A stretch of DNA of 64,000 nucleotides from Lelliottia wanjuensis. Lineage in GTDB: Bacteria > Pseudomonadota > Gammaproteobacteria > Enterobacterales > Enterobacteriaceae. Where the stretch lies: NCBI RefSeq assembly GCF_030238365.1, contig NZ_JASSOT010000068.1, positions 89,651 through 153,650 of the forward strand, written 5' to 3'. The stretch's first letter is position 1, and every line of letters begins with the position of its first letter. The position numbers and the translations under genes are program-made. This document shows positions 55,589-64,000 of this stretch, piece after piece. Below the pieces are notes generated by a model. It did not search any database. It had not been told where the DNA came from and saw only the letters and a program-made list of their open reading frames with translations.

Positions 55589-56086
55589 TCAAGCCGGTCG
55601 CGCGATGTTGTCTTCGTTGCTGGCCTTCAGATCGCTGTCCAGCACCAGGGCGATGAGCTTGTCTTCCAGCGTGAAGCGGACTTCCATCGCCTCGCCGAGA
55701 TCGGAAAGGGCCTGCTGGAACTCCAGATAATTGTCCTGGTCGATGGCGTTTTCGAGCGTTGAGTCGTAATAGTCCATGATCTGCTGGGTATTGGCCTCCA
55801 GCAGCGGATAGAGTTTGGTCGCCGCTAAATACGGCGTCGTCCCTTCCATTTCGCGAATAATACGTTCATATAGATTAAAATGACCGTCAGACAGGTAGTC
55901 GACCAGGCTTTGACAAAAATCATCCAGCGCTTTTTCATTCAACCGCATATACGATTCTTTGCCAGGCTTAATGCCAACCAGATTGTAGTAGGCAACAAGC
56001 AAATGTTTGCGCACGTGCAGCCAGCGATCGACCAGGTGATGACTTCCTCCAACGCGCTCTGTCAGGCTTTGTAGCTGGTTTAGCAT
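55589..56086 (-). CDS. rsd: Regulator of sigma D (anti-sigma-70)
   Basis: A 165-residue helical protein that binds RNA polymerase sigma-70 in stationary phase and also stimulates SpoT through HPr in E. coli. The N-terminal two thirds match E. coli Rsd closely (LVDRWLHVRKHLLVAYYNLVGIKPGKESYMRLNEKALDDFCQSLVDYL). The C-terminus (DSDLKASNEDNIARPA) is longer and different. The ATG at 56086 gives the family start. It is divergent from nudC. Confidence 0.94.
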   Translation of the reverse strand: MLNQLQSLTERVGGSHHLVDRWLHVRKHLLVAYYNLVGIKPGKESYMRLNEKALDDFCQSLVDYLSDGHFNLYERIIREMEGTTPYLAATKLYPLLEANTQQIMDYYDSTLENAIDQDNYLEFQQALSDLGEAMEVRFTLEDKLIALVLDSDLKASNEDNIARPA

Positions 56087-56183
56087 GTTTGACTCCACAA
56101 GGTTAAGATGAAAAAGCTGGCCACCCGAAAATGTAAGAATATTGTTATCAACATGCCTGTGAAGCAAAGGTAGTGCAATAGAT

Positions 56184-56957
56184 ATGGATCGTATAATTGA
56201 AAAATTAGATCGCGGCTGGTGGATCGTCAGCCACGAACAAAAATTATGGTTGCCCGGCGGAGAATTGCCCTACGGCGAGGCTGAAAATTTCGATCTTGCG
56301 GGGCAGCAGGCGCTGAAGATCGGCGAGTGGCAGGGCGATCCCGTGTGGTTAATCCAGCAGCATCGCCATCACGAGATGGGATCGGTTCGCCAGGTGCTGG
56401 ATCTCGATGTCGGTCTGTTCCAGCTGGCCGGGCGCGGCGTACAGCTGGCCGAGTTTTTCCGATCGCACAAATATTGCGGCTACTGCGGGCACACCATGCA
56501 CCGGAGTAAAACCGAGTGGGCTATGCTCTGCAACCACTGTCGCGAGCGCTACTATCCGCAAATCGCCCCGTGCATTATCGTCGCCATTCGTCGTGATGAC
56601 TCCATTCTGCTGGCGCAACATACTCGCCATCGCAACGGCGTGCATACGGTGCTGGCCGGGTTTGTCGAAGTGGGCGAGACGCTTGAGCAGGCCGTGGCCC
56701 GCGAAGTGATGGAAGAGAGCAGCATCAAGGTGAAAAACCTGCGTTACGTTACCTCCCAGCCGTGGCCGTTCCCCATGTCTCTCATGACCGCTTTTATGGC
56801 GGATTATGACAGCGGCGAGATTGTGATCGACCAAAAAGAGCTGCTGGAAGCCAACTGGTATCGCTACGACGATTTACCGCTCCTCCCGCCGCCGGGAACC
56901 GTGGCGCGCCGACTGATAGAAGATACGGTGGCAATGTGTCGGGCCGACTATGAATGA
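56184..56957 (+). CDS. nudC: NAD-capped RNA hydrolase / NADH pyrophosphatase
   Basis: A 257-residue Nudix enzyme that removes NAD caps from RNA and hydrolyses NAD(H). The zinc ribbon CGYC...CNHC (about residues 98-119) and the Nudix box [23 protein letters not shown] are present, followed by the NudC-specific SQPWPFPMS. The catalytic glutamates REVMEE are intact, but the last Gly of the Nudix consensus (EESGI in E. coli, from memory) is Ser here. hemE follows after 44 nt. Confidence 0.96.
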   Translation: MDRIIEKLDRGWWIVSHEQKLWLPGGELPYGEAENFDLAGQQALKIGEWQGDPVWLIQQHRHHEMGSVRQVLDLDVGLFQLAGRGVQLAEFFRSHKYCGYCGHTMHRSKTEWAMLCNHCRERYYPQIAPCIIVAIRRDDSILLAQHTRHRNGVHTVLAGFVEVGETLEQAVAREVMEESSIKVKNLRYVTSQPWPFPMSLMTAFMADYDSGEIVIDQKELLEANWYRYDDLPLLPPPGTVARRLIEDTVAMCRADYE

Positions 56958-57001
56958 ATCACATGTTACACTGGCGGCATGACGCTTAAGGAACTGCAAA
57001 A

Positions 57002-58066
57002 ATGACCGAACTGAAGAACGATCGTTATCTGCGTGCGCTGCTGCGCCAACCCGTTGATATCACCCCGGTGTGGATGATGCGCCAGGCGGGCCGCTATTTG
57101 CCGGAATACAAAGCCACGCGCGCCGAAGCGGGCGATTTCATGTCCCTGTGCAAAAACGCCGAGCTGGCCTGCGAAGTCACGCTGCAGCCGCTGCGCCGTT
57201 TCCCGCTCGATGCGGCGATCCTTTTTTCAGACATCCTGACCATCCCGGACGCGATGGGGCTGGGTCTCTACTTCGAAACCGGCGAAGGCCCGCGCTTTAC
57301 CTCGCCGATTAAGAGCAAAGCTGACGTCGATAAGCTGCCGATCCCCGATCCTGAACAGGAGCTGGGCTACGTGATGAATGCGGTGCGCACCATCCGCCGC
57401 GAACTGAAGGGCGACGTACCGCTGATTGGCTTCTCCGGCAGCCCGTGGACGCTGGCGACCTACATGGTGGAAGGCGGCAGCAGCAAAGCCTTCACGGTGA
57501 TCAAAAAGATGATGTATGCGGAGCCGCTGGCGCTGCATGCCCTGCTCGACAAACTGGCGAAGAGCGTCACCCTGTACCTGAACGCTCAGATCAAAGCGGG
57601 CGCGCAGTCGGTGATGATTTTCGATACCTGGGGCGGCGTGCTGACCGGGCGCGATTATCAGCAGTTCTCCCTGTACTACATGCATAAAATTGTCGATGGC
57701 CTGCTGCGTGAAAACGAAGGCCGTCGCGTGCCGGTGACGCTGTTTACCAAAGGCGGCGGGCAGTGGCTCGAAGCGCTGGCCGCGACCGGCTGCGATGCGC
57801 TGGGTCTCGACTGGACCACCGACATTGGCGACGCGCGTCGTCGCGTGGGTGACAAAGTGGCGCTGCAGGGCAATATGGACCCGTCCATGCTCTACGCACA
57901 GCCTGCGCGTATCGAAGAAGAAGTGGCGACGATCCTGGCCGGTTTCGGCAAGGGCGAAGGCCATGTCTTTAACCTCGGTCACGGCATCCACCAGGACGTT
58001 CCGCCAGAACATGCGGGCGCGTTTGTGGAGGCAGTACACCGGCTTTCTGCGCCGTATCACCAGTAG
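57002..58066 (+). CDS. hemE: Uroporphyrinogen decarboxylase
   Basis: A 354-residue TIM-barrel enzyme that decarboxylates uroporphyrinogen III to coproporphyrinogen III in haem synthesis. The substrate-binding signature [15 protein letters not shown] (residues 22-36) and the central aspartate in [18 protein letters not shown] are present. It is followed within 10 nt by nfi. Confidence 0.98.
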   Translation: MTELKNDRYLRALLRQPVDITPVWMMRQAGRYLPEYKATRAEAGDFMSLCKNAELACEVTLQPLRRFPLDAAILFSDILTIPDAMGLGLYFETGEGPRFTSPIKSKADVDKLPIPDPEQELGYVMNAVRTIRRELKGDVPLIGFSGSPWTLATYMVEGGSSKAFTVIKKMMYAEPLALHALLDKLAKSVTLYLNAQIKAGAQSVMIFDTWGGVLTGRDYQQFSLYYMHKIVDGLLRENEGRRVPVTLFTKGGGQWLEALAATGCDALGLDWTTDIGDARRRVGDKVALQGNMDPSMLYAQPARIEEEVATILAGFGKGEGHVFNLGHGIHQDVPPEHAGAFVEAVHRLSAPYHQ

Positions 58067-58074
58067 GAGTGAGT

Positions 58075-58746
58075 ATGGATCTCGCGTCGTTACGCGCTCA
58101 GCAAATCGAACTGGCCTCGTCGGTTTCCCGCGTGGATCGTTTTGACAAAAATCCTCCGGCGTTGATCGCCGGAGCCGATGTCGGGTTTGAGCAGGGCGGG
58201 GAAGTGACGCGAGCCGCGATGGTGCTCTTAACCTGGCCCGGGCTGGAGCTGGTGGAGTACAAAGTGGCGCGTATCGCCACCACCATGCCTTACATTCCCG
58301 GTTTTCTCTCCTTTCGTGAATATCCCGCGCTGCTGGCAGCGTGGGAGCAACTCTCGCAAAAACCCGATCTGCTGTTCGTCGACGGTCATGGGATTTCCCA
58401 TCCGCGCCGCCTCGGCGTCGCCAGCCATTTTGGCCTGCTGGTGGATGTGCCGACGATTGGCGTGGCGAAGAAACGCCTATGTGGCAAATTTGAGCCGCTC
58501 TCCGCCGAGCCCGGCGCCCTGGCACCGCTGATGGATAAAGGCGAACAGCTGGCGTGGGTCTGGCGCAGCAAAGCACGGTGTAATCCGCTGTTTATCGCGA
58601 CGGGGCATCGCGTGAGCACCGACAGCGCGCTGGCATGGGTGCAGCGCTGTATGAAAGGCTACCGTTTACCGGAGCCGACGCGCTGGGCTGATGCAGTCGC
58701 ATCGGCGCGTCCGGCATTTGTTCGTTGGCAGGAAATTCAGCGTTGA
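58075..58746 (+). CDS. nfi: Endonuclease V (deoxyinosine 3' endonuclease)
   Basis: A 223-residue repair nuclease that nicks DNA 3' to deaminated adenine. Metal-binding acidic residues are in [10 protein letters not shown] and [14 protein letters not shown]; the [11 protein letters not shown] motif is also present. I chose the ATG at 58075 because AGGAG (58065-58069) is 5 nt upstream; a GTG at 58069 would overlap that site. Confidence 0.96.
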   Translation: MDLASLRAQQIELASSVSRVDRFDKNPPALIAGADVGFEQGGEVTRAAMVLLTWPGLELVEYKVARIATTMPYIPGFLSFREYPALLAAWEQLSQKPDLLFVDGHGISHPRRLGVASHFGLLVDVPTIGVAKKRLCGKFEPLSAEPGALAPLMDKGEQLAWVWRSKARCNPLFIATGHRVSTDSALAWVQRCMKGYRLPEPTRWADAVASARPAFVRWQEIQR

Positions 58747-58787
58747 TTCAGGTAAACTGCGGCTAATTTCCGATTCGAGACATCATC

Positions 58788-59378
58788 ATGTTACAAAACC
58801 CGATTCATCTGCGCCTTGAGAAGCTGGAAAGCTGGCAGCACGTCACCTTTATGGCCTGTCTGTGCGAGCGCATGTATCCCAACTATGCCACCTTCTGCAA
58901 GCAGACTGGATTTGGTGAAGGCCAGATTTATCGCCGTATTCTCGACCTGATTTGGGAAACGCTGACGGTCAAAGACGCCAAGGTGAATTTCGATTCTCAG
59001 CTCGAAAAGCTGGAAGAGGCGATCCCTTCTGCGGACGACTACGATCTGTACGGTGTCTACCCGGCCATTGACGCCTGCGTGGCGCTGAGCGAACTGCTTC
59101 ACTCCCGTCTGAGCGGTGAAACCCTGGAGCATGCCATCGAAGTCAGCAAGGCTTCGATTACTACCGTGGCGATGCTGGAAATGACCCAGGAAGGTCGCGA
59201 AATGACCGACGAAGAGCTGCGTGCTAACCCTGCCGTTGAGCAGGAGTGGGATATTCAGTGGGAAATATTCCGACTTTTAGCCGACTGCGAAGAACGCGAT
59301 ATTGAGCTGATAAAAGGGCTGCGCGCGGACTTACGCGAGGCGGGTGAGAGTAATATTGGTATAATTTTTAACCAATGA
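58788..59378 (+). CDS. yjaG: DUF416 protein YjaG
   Basis: A 196-residue cytoplasmic protein of the DUF416 family, matching E. coli YjaG in length and location between nfi and hupA. It is mostly helical and acidic, without catalytic motifs or membrane segments. Function unknown. A GC-rich inverted repeat follows at 59433. Confidence 0.9.
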   Translation: MLQNPIHLRLEKLESWQHVTFMACLCERMYPNYATFCKQTGFGEGQIYRRILDLIWETLTVKDAKVNFDSQLEKLEEAIPSADDYDLYGVYPAIDACVALSELLHSRLSGETLEHAIEVSKASITTVAMLEMTQEGREMTDEELRANPAVEQEWDIQWEIFRLLADCEERDIELIKGLRADLREAGESNIGIIFNQ

Positions 59379-59432
59379 GACAATAAAACGTGATTTAACG
59401 CCTGTTTTGTCGCACCTCGACTCTTCCCTTCT

Positions 59433-59461
59433 GCCCCCCGTCTGGTCTACATTTGGGGGGC
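59433..59461. repeat. GC-rich inverted repeat between yjaG and hupA
   Basis: GCCCCCC (59433-59439) and GGGGGGC (59455-59461) are perfect complements around a 15-nt loop. On the plus strand the stem is followed by A, not T, so it is not a standard yjaG terminator. It lies about 100 nt before hupA. Confidence 0.6.
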
Positions 59462-59564
59462 GAAAAAAAGTGGCTATCGGTGCGTGTATGCAGGAGAGTG
59501 CTTTTTTGGCATTTTCGTCGCACTCGATGCTTAGCAAGCGATAAACACATTGAAAGGATAACTT

Positions 59565-59837
59565 ATGAACAAGACTCAACTGATTGATGTAATTGCGGAC
59601 AAGGCTGATCTGTCTAAAGTGCAGGCTAAAGCTGCTCTGGAATCCACCCTGGCTGCTATTACTGAGTCTCTGAAAGAAGGCGATGCTGTACAACTGGTTG
59701 GTTTCGGTACCTTCAAAGTGAACCACCGCGCTGAGCGTACTGGCCGCAACCCGCAGACCGGTAAAGAAATCAAAATCGCCGCTGCAAACGTACCGGCATT
59801 TGTTTCTGGTAAAGCACTGAAAGACGCTGTTAAGTAA
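59565..59837 (+). CDS. hupA: DNA-binding protein HU-alpha
   Basis: A 90-residue nucleoid protein that bends DNA as HU-alpha2 or as a heterodimer with HU-beta. The DNA-contacting arm carries [22 protein letters not shown] (residues 58-79), with Pro63 at its tip. GAAAGGATAA forms the ribosome site. Its intrinsic terminator lies 30 nt downstream, inside the yjaH frame. Confidence 0.98.
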   Translation: MNKTQLIDVIADKADLSKVQAKAALESTLAAITESLKEGDAVQLVGFGTFKVNHRAERTGRNPQTGKEIKIAAANVPAFVSGKALKDAVK

Positions 59838-59843
59838 GACGGC

Positions 59844-60542
59844 GTGGCAGTGAACAGTTTTGACAAGGGGGCGGTTTCGCCCCTTTTGTTTTTCTGGCGC
59901 CGTCCGCTTGCGCTGGCAGGCCTGCTGTTGCTCTCTGCCTGTAGCCATGACTCCTCTCTGCCGCCCTTTACCGCCAGCGGATACGCTGACGACCAGGGCG
60001 CGGTGCGGGTCTGGCGTAAAGATTCCGGTGACGATGTTCACCTGCTCTCCGCATTCAGCCCGTGGCACAACGGCAACACCTCTACCGCCGAGTACCGCTG
60101 GCAAGGCGACACCCTGTCGCTGATTGAACTCAATATCTACAGTAAAACCCCCGAACACGTCCGCGTGCGGTTTGATGACCACGGCGAGCTGAGCTTTATG
60201 CAGCGCGAAATCAGCGGCCAAAAACAGCAGCTCTCCAGCGATCAAATCGCTCTGTACCGGTATCGCGCCACTCAGGTGCGCCAGACCAGCGATGCGCTGC
60301 GTCAGGGACGCGTGGTGCTGCGCCAGGGACGCTGGCATTCCGATGGCACCGTGACCACCTGCGAAGGGCAAACCGTGAAGCCGGATCTTGAAGCCTGGGC
60401 GACAGAACATATCGAACGCCGTCAGCGTCACTCATCGATGGAAGTGAGTATTGCCTGGCTTGAAGCGCCGGAAGGATCGCAGCTGCTGCTGGTGGCGAAC
60501 GAAGATTTCTGCACGTGGCAGCCGACGGAAAAGAATTTCTGA
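59844..60542 (+). CDS. yjaH: DUF1481 lipoprotein YjaH
   Basis: A 232-residue envelope protein matching E. coli YjaH. The signal segment RRPLALAGLLLLSAC carries a lipobox with Cys33, followed by Ser-His. The rest is beta-rich, without known catalytic motifs. The only usable starts are GTG codons at 59844 and 59850; no ATG lies between them and the signal core. The hupA terminator hairpin occupies roughly codons 8-17, so expression needs readthrough. Function unknown. Confidence 0.85.
   Translation: MAVNSFDKGAVSPLLFFWRRPLALAGLLLLSACSHDSSLPPFTASGYADDQGAVRVWRKDSGDDVHLLSAFSPWHNGNTSTAEYRWQGDTLSLIELNIYSKTPEHVRVRFDDHGELSFMQREISGQKQQLSSDQIALYRYRATQVRQTSDALRQGRVVLRQGRWHSDGTVTTCEGQTVKPDLEAWATEHIERRQRHSSMEVSIAWLEAPEGSQLLLVANEDFCTWQPTEKNF
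59867..59893 (+). terminator. hupA terminator, embedded in the yjaH reading frame
   Basis: GGGGCG (59868-59873) and CGCCCC (59878-59883) with loop GTTT, followed by TTTTGTTTTT. A clear intrinsic terminator that is also coding sequence for the YjaH N-terminus. Confidence 0.85.
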
Positions 60543-60552
60543 TTTTGTGGGG

Positions 60553-60617
60553 AGGTGCCGGATGGCGCTGACGCTTATCCGGCCTACGAATGATCCCCTC
60601 TCCCTGTCAAAGAGGGG
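60553..60617. repeat. REP unit and hairpin between yjaH and purD
   Basis: A single REP-like unit (GGTGCCGGATGGCGCTGACG...TTATCCGGCCTAC, 60553-60588) is followed by the hairpin CCCCTCT / AGAGGGG (60595-60617). Neither arm is followed by a T-run, but the hairpin may still help end both convergent transcripts. Confidence 0.65.
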
Positions 60618-60632
60618 AAATAAACGATCTTT

Positions 60633-61925
60633 TTATTCGCCTTGCTCGCGGGCAATCGCACGATAGCCGATATCACTGCGGCTAAAGCTGCCGTCCCAGT
60701 GAATATCCTTCATCAGTGCGTAAGCGCGTGTCTGCGCCTCGGCAACGGTGTGACCCAGTGCGGTGGCGCACAGGACGCGGCCTCCGTTAGTTAATACGCG
60801 ATCGTCGTCAGCCAGTTTCGTTCCCGCATGGAACACCTTCCCGCCGTCGACTTCTTCCAGCGGTAAACCGTGGATCTCATCGCCATTGTTATAGTTGCCC
60901 GGATAACCACCGGCGGCGATCACCACGCCCAGAGACGCGCGCTCATCCCACTCGGAGGTTTTTTCGTCCAGCTTGCCTTCGCAGGCGGCCAGACACAGTT
61001 CGACCAGGTCGGATTTCATGCGCAGCATGATCGGCTGAGTTTCCGGGTCGCCGAAGCGGCAGTTGAACTCGATGACTTTCGGGTTGCCCTGCTTGTCGAT
61101 CATCAGCCCCGCATACAGGAAGCCGGTATAGGTGTTACCTTCTGCCGCCATGCCTTTCACGGTAGGCCAGATGATGCGATCCATCGTGCGCTGGTGAACT
61201 TCGTCAGTCACCACTGGCGCAGGGGAGTAAGCGCCCATGCCGCCGGTGTTTGGACCGGTATCGCCGTTGCCAACACGCTTATGATCCTGGCTGGTGGCCA
61301 TCGGCAGAACATGTTCGCCATCGACCATCACGATAAAGCTCGCCTCTTCGCCGTCGAGGAACTCTTCGATGACGATGCGATGCCCCGCGTCGCCAAAGGC
61401 ATTACCTGCCAGCATATCCTGAACTGCGGCTTCGGCCTCTTCGAGAGTCATTGCCACGATCACGCCTTTACCGGCGGCCAGACCGTCAGCCTTGATCACA
61501 ATCGGCGCGCCTTTCTCACGCAGATACGCCAGGGCAGGTTCTACTTCGGTGAAGTTCTGATATTCGCCGGTCGGGATTTTGTGGCGCGCGAGAAAATCTT
61601 TGGTGAAGGCTTTGGAGCCTTCGAGCTGCGCCGCACCTTCCGTTGGACCGAAGATTTTCAGGCCGGCGGCGCGGAACGCATCCACCACGCCAATCACCAG
61701 CGGCGCTTCCGGGCCGACAATGGTCAGATCGATGTTCTCATTCTGGGCAAAGCTCAGCAGCGCCGGGATATCGGTCACGCCGATCGCGACGTTCTGCAGT
61801 GCGGGCTCCAGTGCGGTACCGGCATTGCCCGGCGCCACGAAGACGGTTTGAACCAGCGGCGATTGTGCCGCTTTCCATGCCAGGGCGTGCTCGCGGCCGC
61901 CGTTACCAATCACTAATACTTTCAT
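60633..61925 (-). CDS. purD: Phosphoribosylamine-glycine ligase
   Basis: A 430-residue ATP-grasp enzyme that makes glycinamide ribonucleotide, the second step of purine synthesis. The N-terminus KVLVIGNGGREHALAWKAAQSP, the ATP-grasp segments VIKADGLAAGKGVIVA and EEFLDGEEASFIVMVDG, and EFNCRFGDPETQ are intact. It lies 14 nt after purH in the purHD operon. Confidence 0.98.
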   Translation of the reverse strand: MKVLVIGNGGREHALAWKAAQSPLVQTVFVAPGNAGTALEPALQNVAIGVTDIPALLSFAQNENIDLTIVGPEAPLVIGVVDAFRAAGLKIFGPTEGAAQLEGSKAFTKDFLARHKIPTGEYQNFTEVEPALAYLREKGAPIVIKADGLAAGKGVIVAMTLEEAEAAVQDMLAGNAFGDAGHRIVIEEFLDGEEASFIVMVDGEHVLPMATSQDHKRVGNGDTGPNTGGMGAYSPAPVVTDEVHQRTMDRIIWPTVKGMAAEGNTYTGFLYAGLMIDKQGNPKVIEFNCRFGDPETQPIMLRMKSDLVELCLAACEGKLDEKTSEWDERASLGVVIAAGGYPGNYNNGDEIHGLPLEEVDGGKVFHAGTKLADDDRVLTNGGRVLCATALGHTVAEAQTRAYALMKDIHWDGSFSRSDIGYRAIAREQGE

Positions 61926-61939
61926 TCTTTGCTCCGGGA

Positions 61940-63529
61940 TTAATGGCGGAAGTGACGCATGTCGGTGAAGATCATCGCGATGCCGTGTTCGTCGGCTGCC
62001 GCAATCACTTCGTCATCGCGGATAGAACCGCCCGGCTGAATTACACAGGTGACGCCAACCGCCGCTGCGGCATCAATACCGTCGCGGAACGGGAAGAAGG
62101 CGTCAGAGGCCATCGCGGAACCTTTCACTTCCAGCCCTTCATCGCCTGCTTTGATCCCGGCGATTTTCGCGGAGTAGACGCGGCTCATCTGGCCCGCACC
62201 TATGCCGATGGTCATGTTCTCTTTGGAATAGACAATGGCGTTGGATTTAACGAATTTCGCCACTTTCCAGCAGAACAGCGCGTCACGCAGTTCCTGCTCG
62301 GTCGGCTGGCGTTTGCTGACCACGCGCAGATCGCCTGCGGTGACCATCCCCAGATCACGGTCCTGAACCAGCAGACCACCGTTAACACGTTTGAAATCGA
62401 GACCCGAAACGCGCTCAGCCCACTGACCGCATACCAGCACGCGGACGTTCTGCTTGGCGGCGGTGATCTTCAGGGCTTCTTCTGTGGCGGAAGGGGCAAT
62501 AATCACTTCGACAAACTGGCGGGAGATAATCGCCTGCGCCGTTTCGGCATCCAGTTCACGGTTGAACGCAATGATGCCGCCGAACGCGGAGGTCGGGTCG
62601 GTTTTGTACGCGCGGTTGTAAGCTTCCAGAATAGAGCTGCTCACCGCAACGCCACATGGGTTCGCGTGTTTGACGATCACACAGGCTGGCTCGCTGAACT
62701 CTTTCACGCACTCCAGCGCCGCGTCGGTATCAGCGATGTTGTTATAGGAGAGCGCTTTGCCCTGAACCTGTTGGGCGGTGGCAACGGAAGCTTCTTTGAT
62801 CTCTTCTTCTATATAGAAGGCGGCGTTCTGATGGCTGTTCTCGCCGTAACGCATATCCTGCTTCTTGATGAAGTTCAGGTTCAGGGTGCGCGGGAAGCGG
62901 CCGGAAGGCTCTTTGCTCTCGCCGTGATAGGCAGGGACGAGGCTGCCGAAGTAGTTGGCGATCATGCTGTCGTAAGCGGCGGTGTGTTCGAAGGCTTTAA
63001 TCGCGAGGTCGAAACGGGTTTCAAGCAGAAGCGAACCGTCGTTGGCGTCCATTTCTTTAATGATAGTGTCGTAGTCGCTGCTCTTGACCACGATAGCCAC
63101 ATCTTTATGGTTCTTCGCGGCGGAGCGCACCATGGTCGGGCCGCCGATGTCGATGTTCTCAACCGCATCTTCCAGAGAGCAGTTTTCGCGGGCCACGGTC
63201 TGCGCGAACGGATAGAGGTTAACCACCACCATATCGATCGGCGCGATGTTGTGCTGTTCCATGATGCCGTCATCCTGACCGCGACGGCCCAGAATGCCGC
63301 CGTGCACTTTTGGATGCAGGGTCTTTACACGTCCATCCATCATTTCCGGGAAACCGGTGTAATCGGACACTTCGGTTACCGGCAGACCTTTATCTGCTAA
63401 CAGGCGAGCGGTACCTCCGGTGGACAGCAGCTCTACACCGCGTGCAGAAAGTGCCTGAGCGAATTCGACGATACCGGCTTTATCAGAAACACTGAGCAGA
63501 GCGCGGCGGACTGGACGACGTTGTTGCAT
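61940..63529 (-). CDS. purH: Bifunctional AICAR formyltransferase / IMP cyclohydrolase
   Basis: A 529-residue enzyme catalysing the last two steps of IMP synthesis. The N-terminal MGS-like cyclohydrolase domain (about 1-200) contains [45 protein letters not shown]. The C-terminal formyltransferase contains [13 protein letters not shown] sequence ([14 protein letters not shown]) and the catalytic Lys-His in [13 protein letters not shown]. The ATG at 63529 ([17 protein letters not shown]) gives the E. coli length. A PurR box lies 109 nt upstream. Confidence 0.98.
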   Translation of the reverse strand: MQQRRPVRRALLSVSDKAGIVEFAQALSARGVELLSTGGTARLLADKGLPVTEVSDYTGFPEMMDGRVKTLHPKVHGGILGRRGQDDGIMEQHNIAPIDMVVVNLYPFAQTVARENCSLEDAVENIDIGGPTMVRSAAKNHKDVAIVVKSSDYDTIIKEMDANDGSLLLETRFDLAIKAFEHTAAYDSMIANYFGSLVPAYHGESKEPSGRFPRTLNLNFIKKQDMRYGENSHQNAAFYIEEEIKEASVATAQQVQGKALSYNNIADTDAALECVKEFSEPACVIVKHANPCGVAVSSSILEAYNRAYKTDPTSAFGGIIAFNRELDAETAQAIISRQFVEVIIAPSATEEALKITAAKQNVRVLVCGQWAERVSGLDFKRVNGGLLVQDRDLGMVTAGDLRVVSKRQPTEQELRDALFCWKVAKFVKSNAIVYSKENMTIGIGAGQMSRVYSAKIAGIKAGDEGLEVKGSAMASDAFFPFRDGIDAAAAVGVTCVIQPGGSIRDDEVIAAADEHGIAMIFTDMRHFRH

Positions 63530-63637
63530 GGTAAATCCCCTGGATTTCACGATTACAGAGAGCGTTAGATGAATTTTCCTGTGAAAAACTCATCTAACAC
63601 ACCTGACGGGGCATCCTTGCATGGCGCGTGCATTTTA

Positions 63638-63653
63638 ACGAAAACGTTTGCGC
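63638..63653 (-). promoter_or_regulatory. PurR box of the purHD operon
   Basis: ACGAAAACGTTTGCGC fits the 16-bp PurR consensus with a central ACGT. It sits in the purH promoter region, so guanine or hypoxanthine would repress the operon through PurR. Confidence 0.88.
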
Positions 63654-63770
63654 ATCGCTCGTTAATTTTCAAATTTTCGTCGTGTTGTGGATAAGTCTGT
63701 GTGCAAAAGGGTATAAGGCGGGGTTTTGCTGTGGAATGCAGCAGTCAGTCATTTTTCTGTCATTTAGCGG

Positions 63771-63798
63771 TTGCGGCCTGACGAGAACTCCCTATAAT
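63771..63798 (+). promoter_or_regulatory. rRNA operon promoter P1
   Basis: TTGCGG (63771-63776) and TATAAT (63793-63798) with a 16-nt spacer and GCGCCTCC discriminator. This is a typical stringently controlled rrn P1, here divergent from purHD, as at the E. coli rrnE locus. Confidence 0.88.
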
Positions 63799-63881
63799 GC
63801 GCCTCCATCGACACGGCAGATGTGAATCACTTCACACTAACCACCGGGTCGGTTGAAGAGAAAAAATCCTGAGATTCAGGG

Positions 63882-63909
63882 TTGACTCTGAAAGAGGAAA
63901 GCGTAATAT
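63882..63909 (+). promoter_or_regulatory. rRNA operon promoter P2
   Basis: TTGACT (63882-63887) and TAATAT (63904-63909) with a 16-nt spacer, about 110 nt after P1, the usual tandem spacing. Confidence 0.85.
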
Positions 63910-64000
63910 ACGCCACCTCGCAACGGTGAGCGAAAGCCGCGTTGCACTGCTCTTTAACAATTTATCAGACAATCTGTGTGGGCACTCAAAGTGACATGGA
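63910..64000 (+). promoter_or_regulatory. rRNA operon leader with boxA, cut by window edge
   Basis: The leader contains the antitermination boxA TGCTCTTTAACA (63948-63959) followed by ATTTATCAGACAATCTGTGTG, typical enterobacterial rrn leader sequence. The 16S gene itself begins beyond the window. Confidence 0.9.

Noticed and set aside
57227..58576. A 449-codon minus-strand open frame opposite hemE and nfi
   Set aside because: Shadow across two well-identified genes.
61643..63400. A 585-codon plus-strand open frame opposite purD/purH
   Set aside because: Spans two real genes on the opposite strand and their gap; no domain recognisable.

Overview
This window is a stretch of chromosome from a member of the Enterobacteriaceae, closest in gene content and protein sequence to Enterobacter and its relatives (judged from memory of E. 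coli proteins; no search was run). Nearly all genes are intact, long stretches keep E. coli gene order, and no prophage, insertion sequence, CRISPR array or defence island is visible. BIME/REP-type palindromic repeats sit in five intergenic gaps.

Layout. 1-7.8 kb: the end of xylA, xylB, an accessory pair (isochorismatase-like hydrolase plus GlxA-type regulator), wecH, ysaB and glyQS. 8-11.5 kb: an ABC-F ATPase, yiaG, yiaF and cspA with its cold-shock leader. 11.5-16.7 kb: a minus-strand 2-ketogluconate operon, ptxS-kguE-kguK-kguT-ghrB, with a perfect 14-bp PtxS-like operator in front of kguE; here ghrB is the last gene of a complete catabolic operon. 16.8-25.2 kb: yiaD, bisC, yiaC, tag, yhjY, yhjX (with the paired YpdB boxes) and eptB. 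25.3-31.9 kb: a tRNA-Pro gene with a partial copy of its own 3' end downstream, then the dipeptide permease operon dppABCDF.

At about 31.85 kb dppF abuts coaA. In E. coli these genes lie on opposite sides of oriC, so this is a synteny breakpoint consistent with an inversion roughly symmetric about the origin. From there the order again follows E. coli: coaA, tRNA genes thrU-tyrU-glyT-thrT, tufB, secE-nusG, rplKAJL, rpoBC (31.9-47.3 kb). An accessory insert follows: an orphan lactose/cellobiose-type PTS IIB-IIA pair without IIC, and a membrane diguanylate cyclase (47.3-49.7 kb). Then come thiCEFSGH with its TPP riboswitch (50-55.5 kb), rsd, nudC, hemE, nfi, yjaG, hupA, yjaH, purHD with a PurR box, and finally the promoters and leader of an rRNA operon cut by the window edge.

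How the parts work together: the tRNA, tufB, secE-nusG, rpl and rpoBC block is the growth-rate-controlled transcription and translation core. thi, hem and pur supply cofactors and nucleotides. dpp, xyl, yhjX and kgu handle nutrient uptake and carbon use. No wholly new multi-gene system stands out; the items most worth checking are the kgu/ghrB arrangement, the orphan PTS pair, the tRNA-Pro locus, the dppF/coaA junction, a minus-strand terminator with no gene feeding it, and several leader hairpins.
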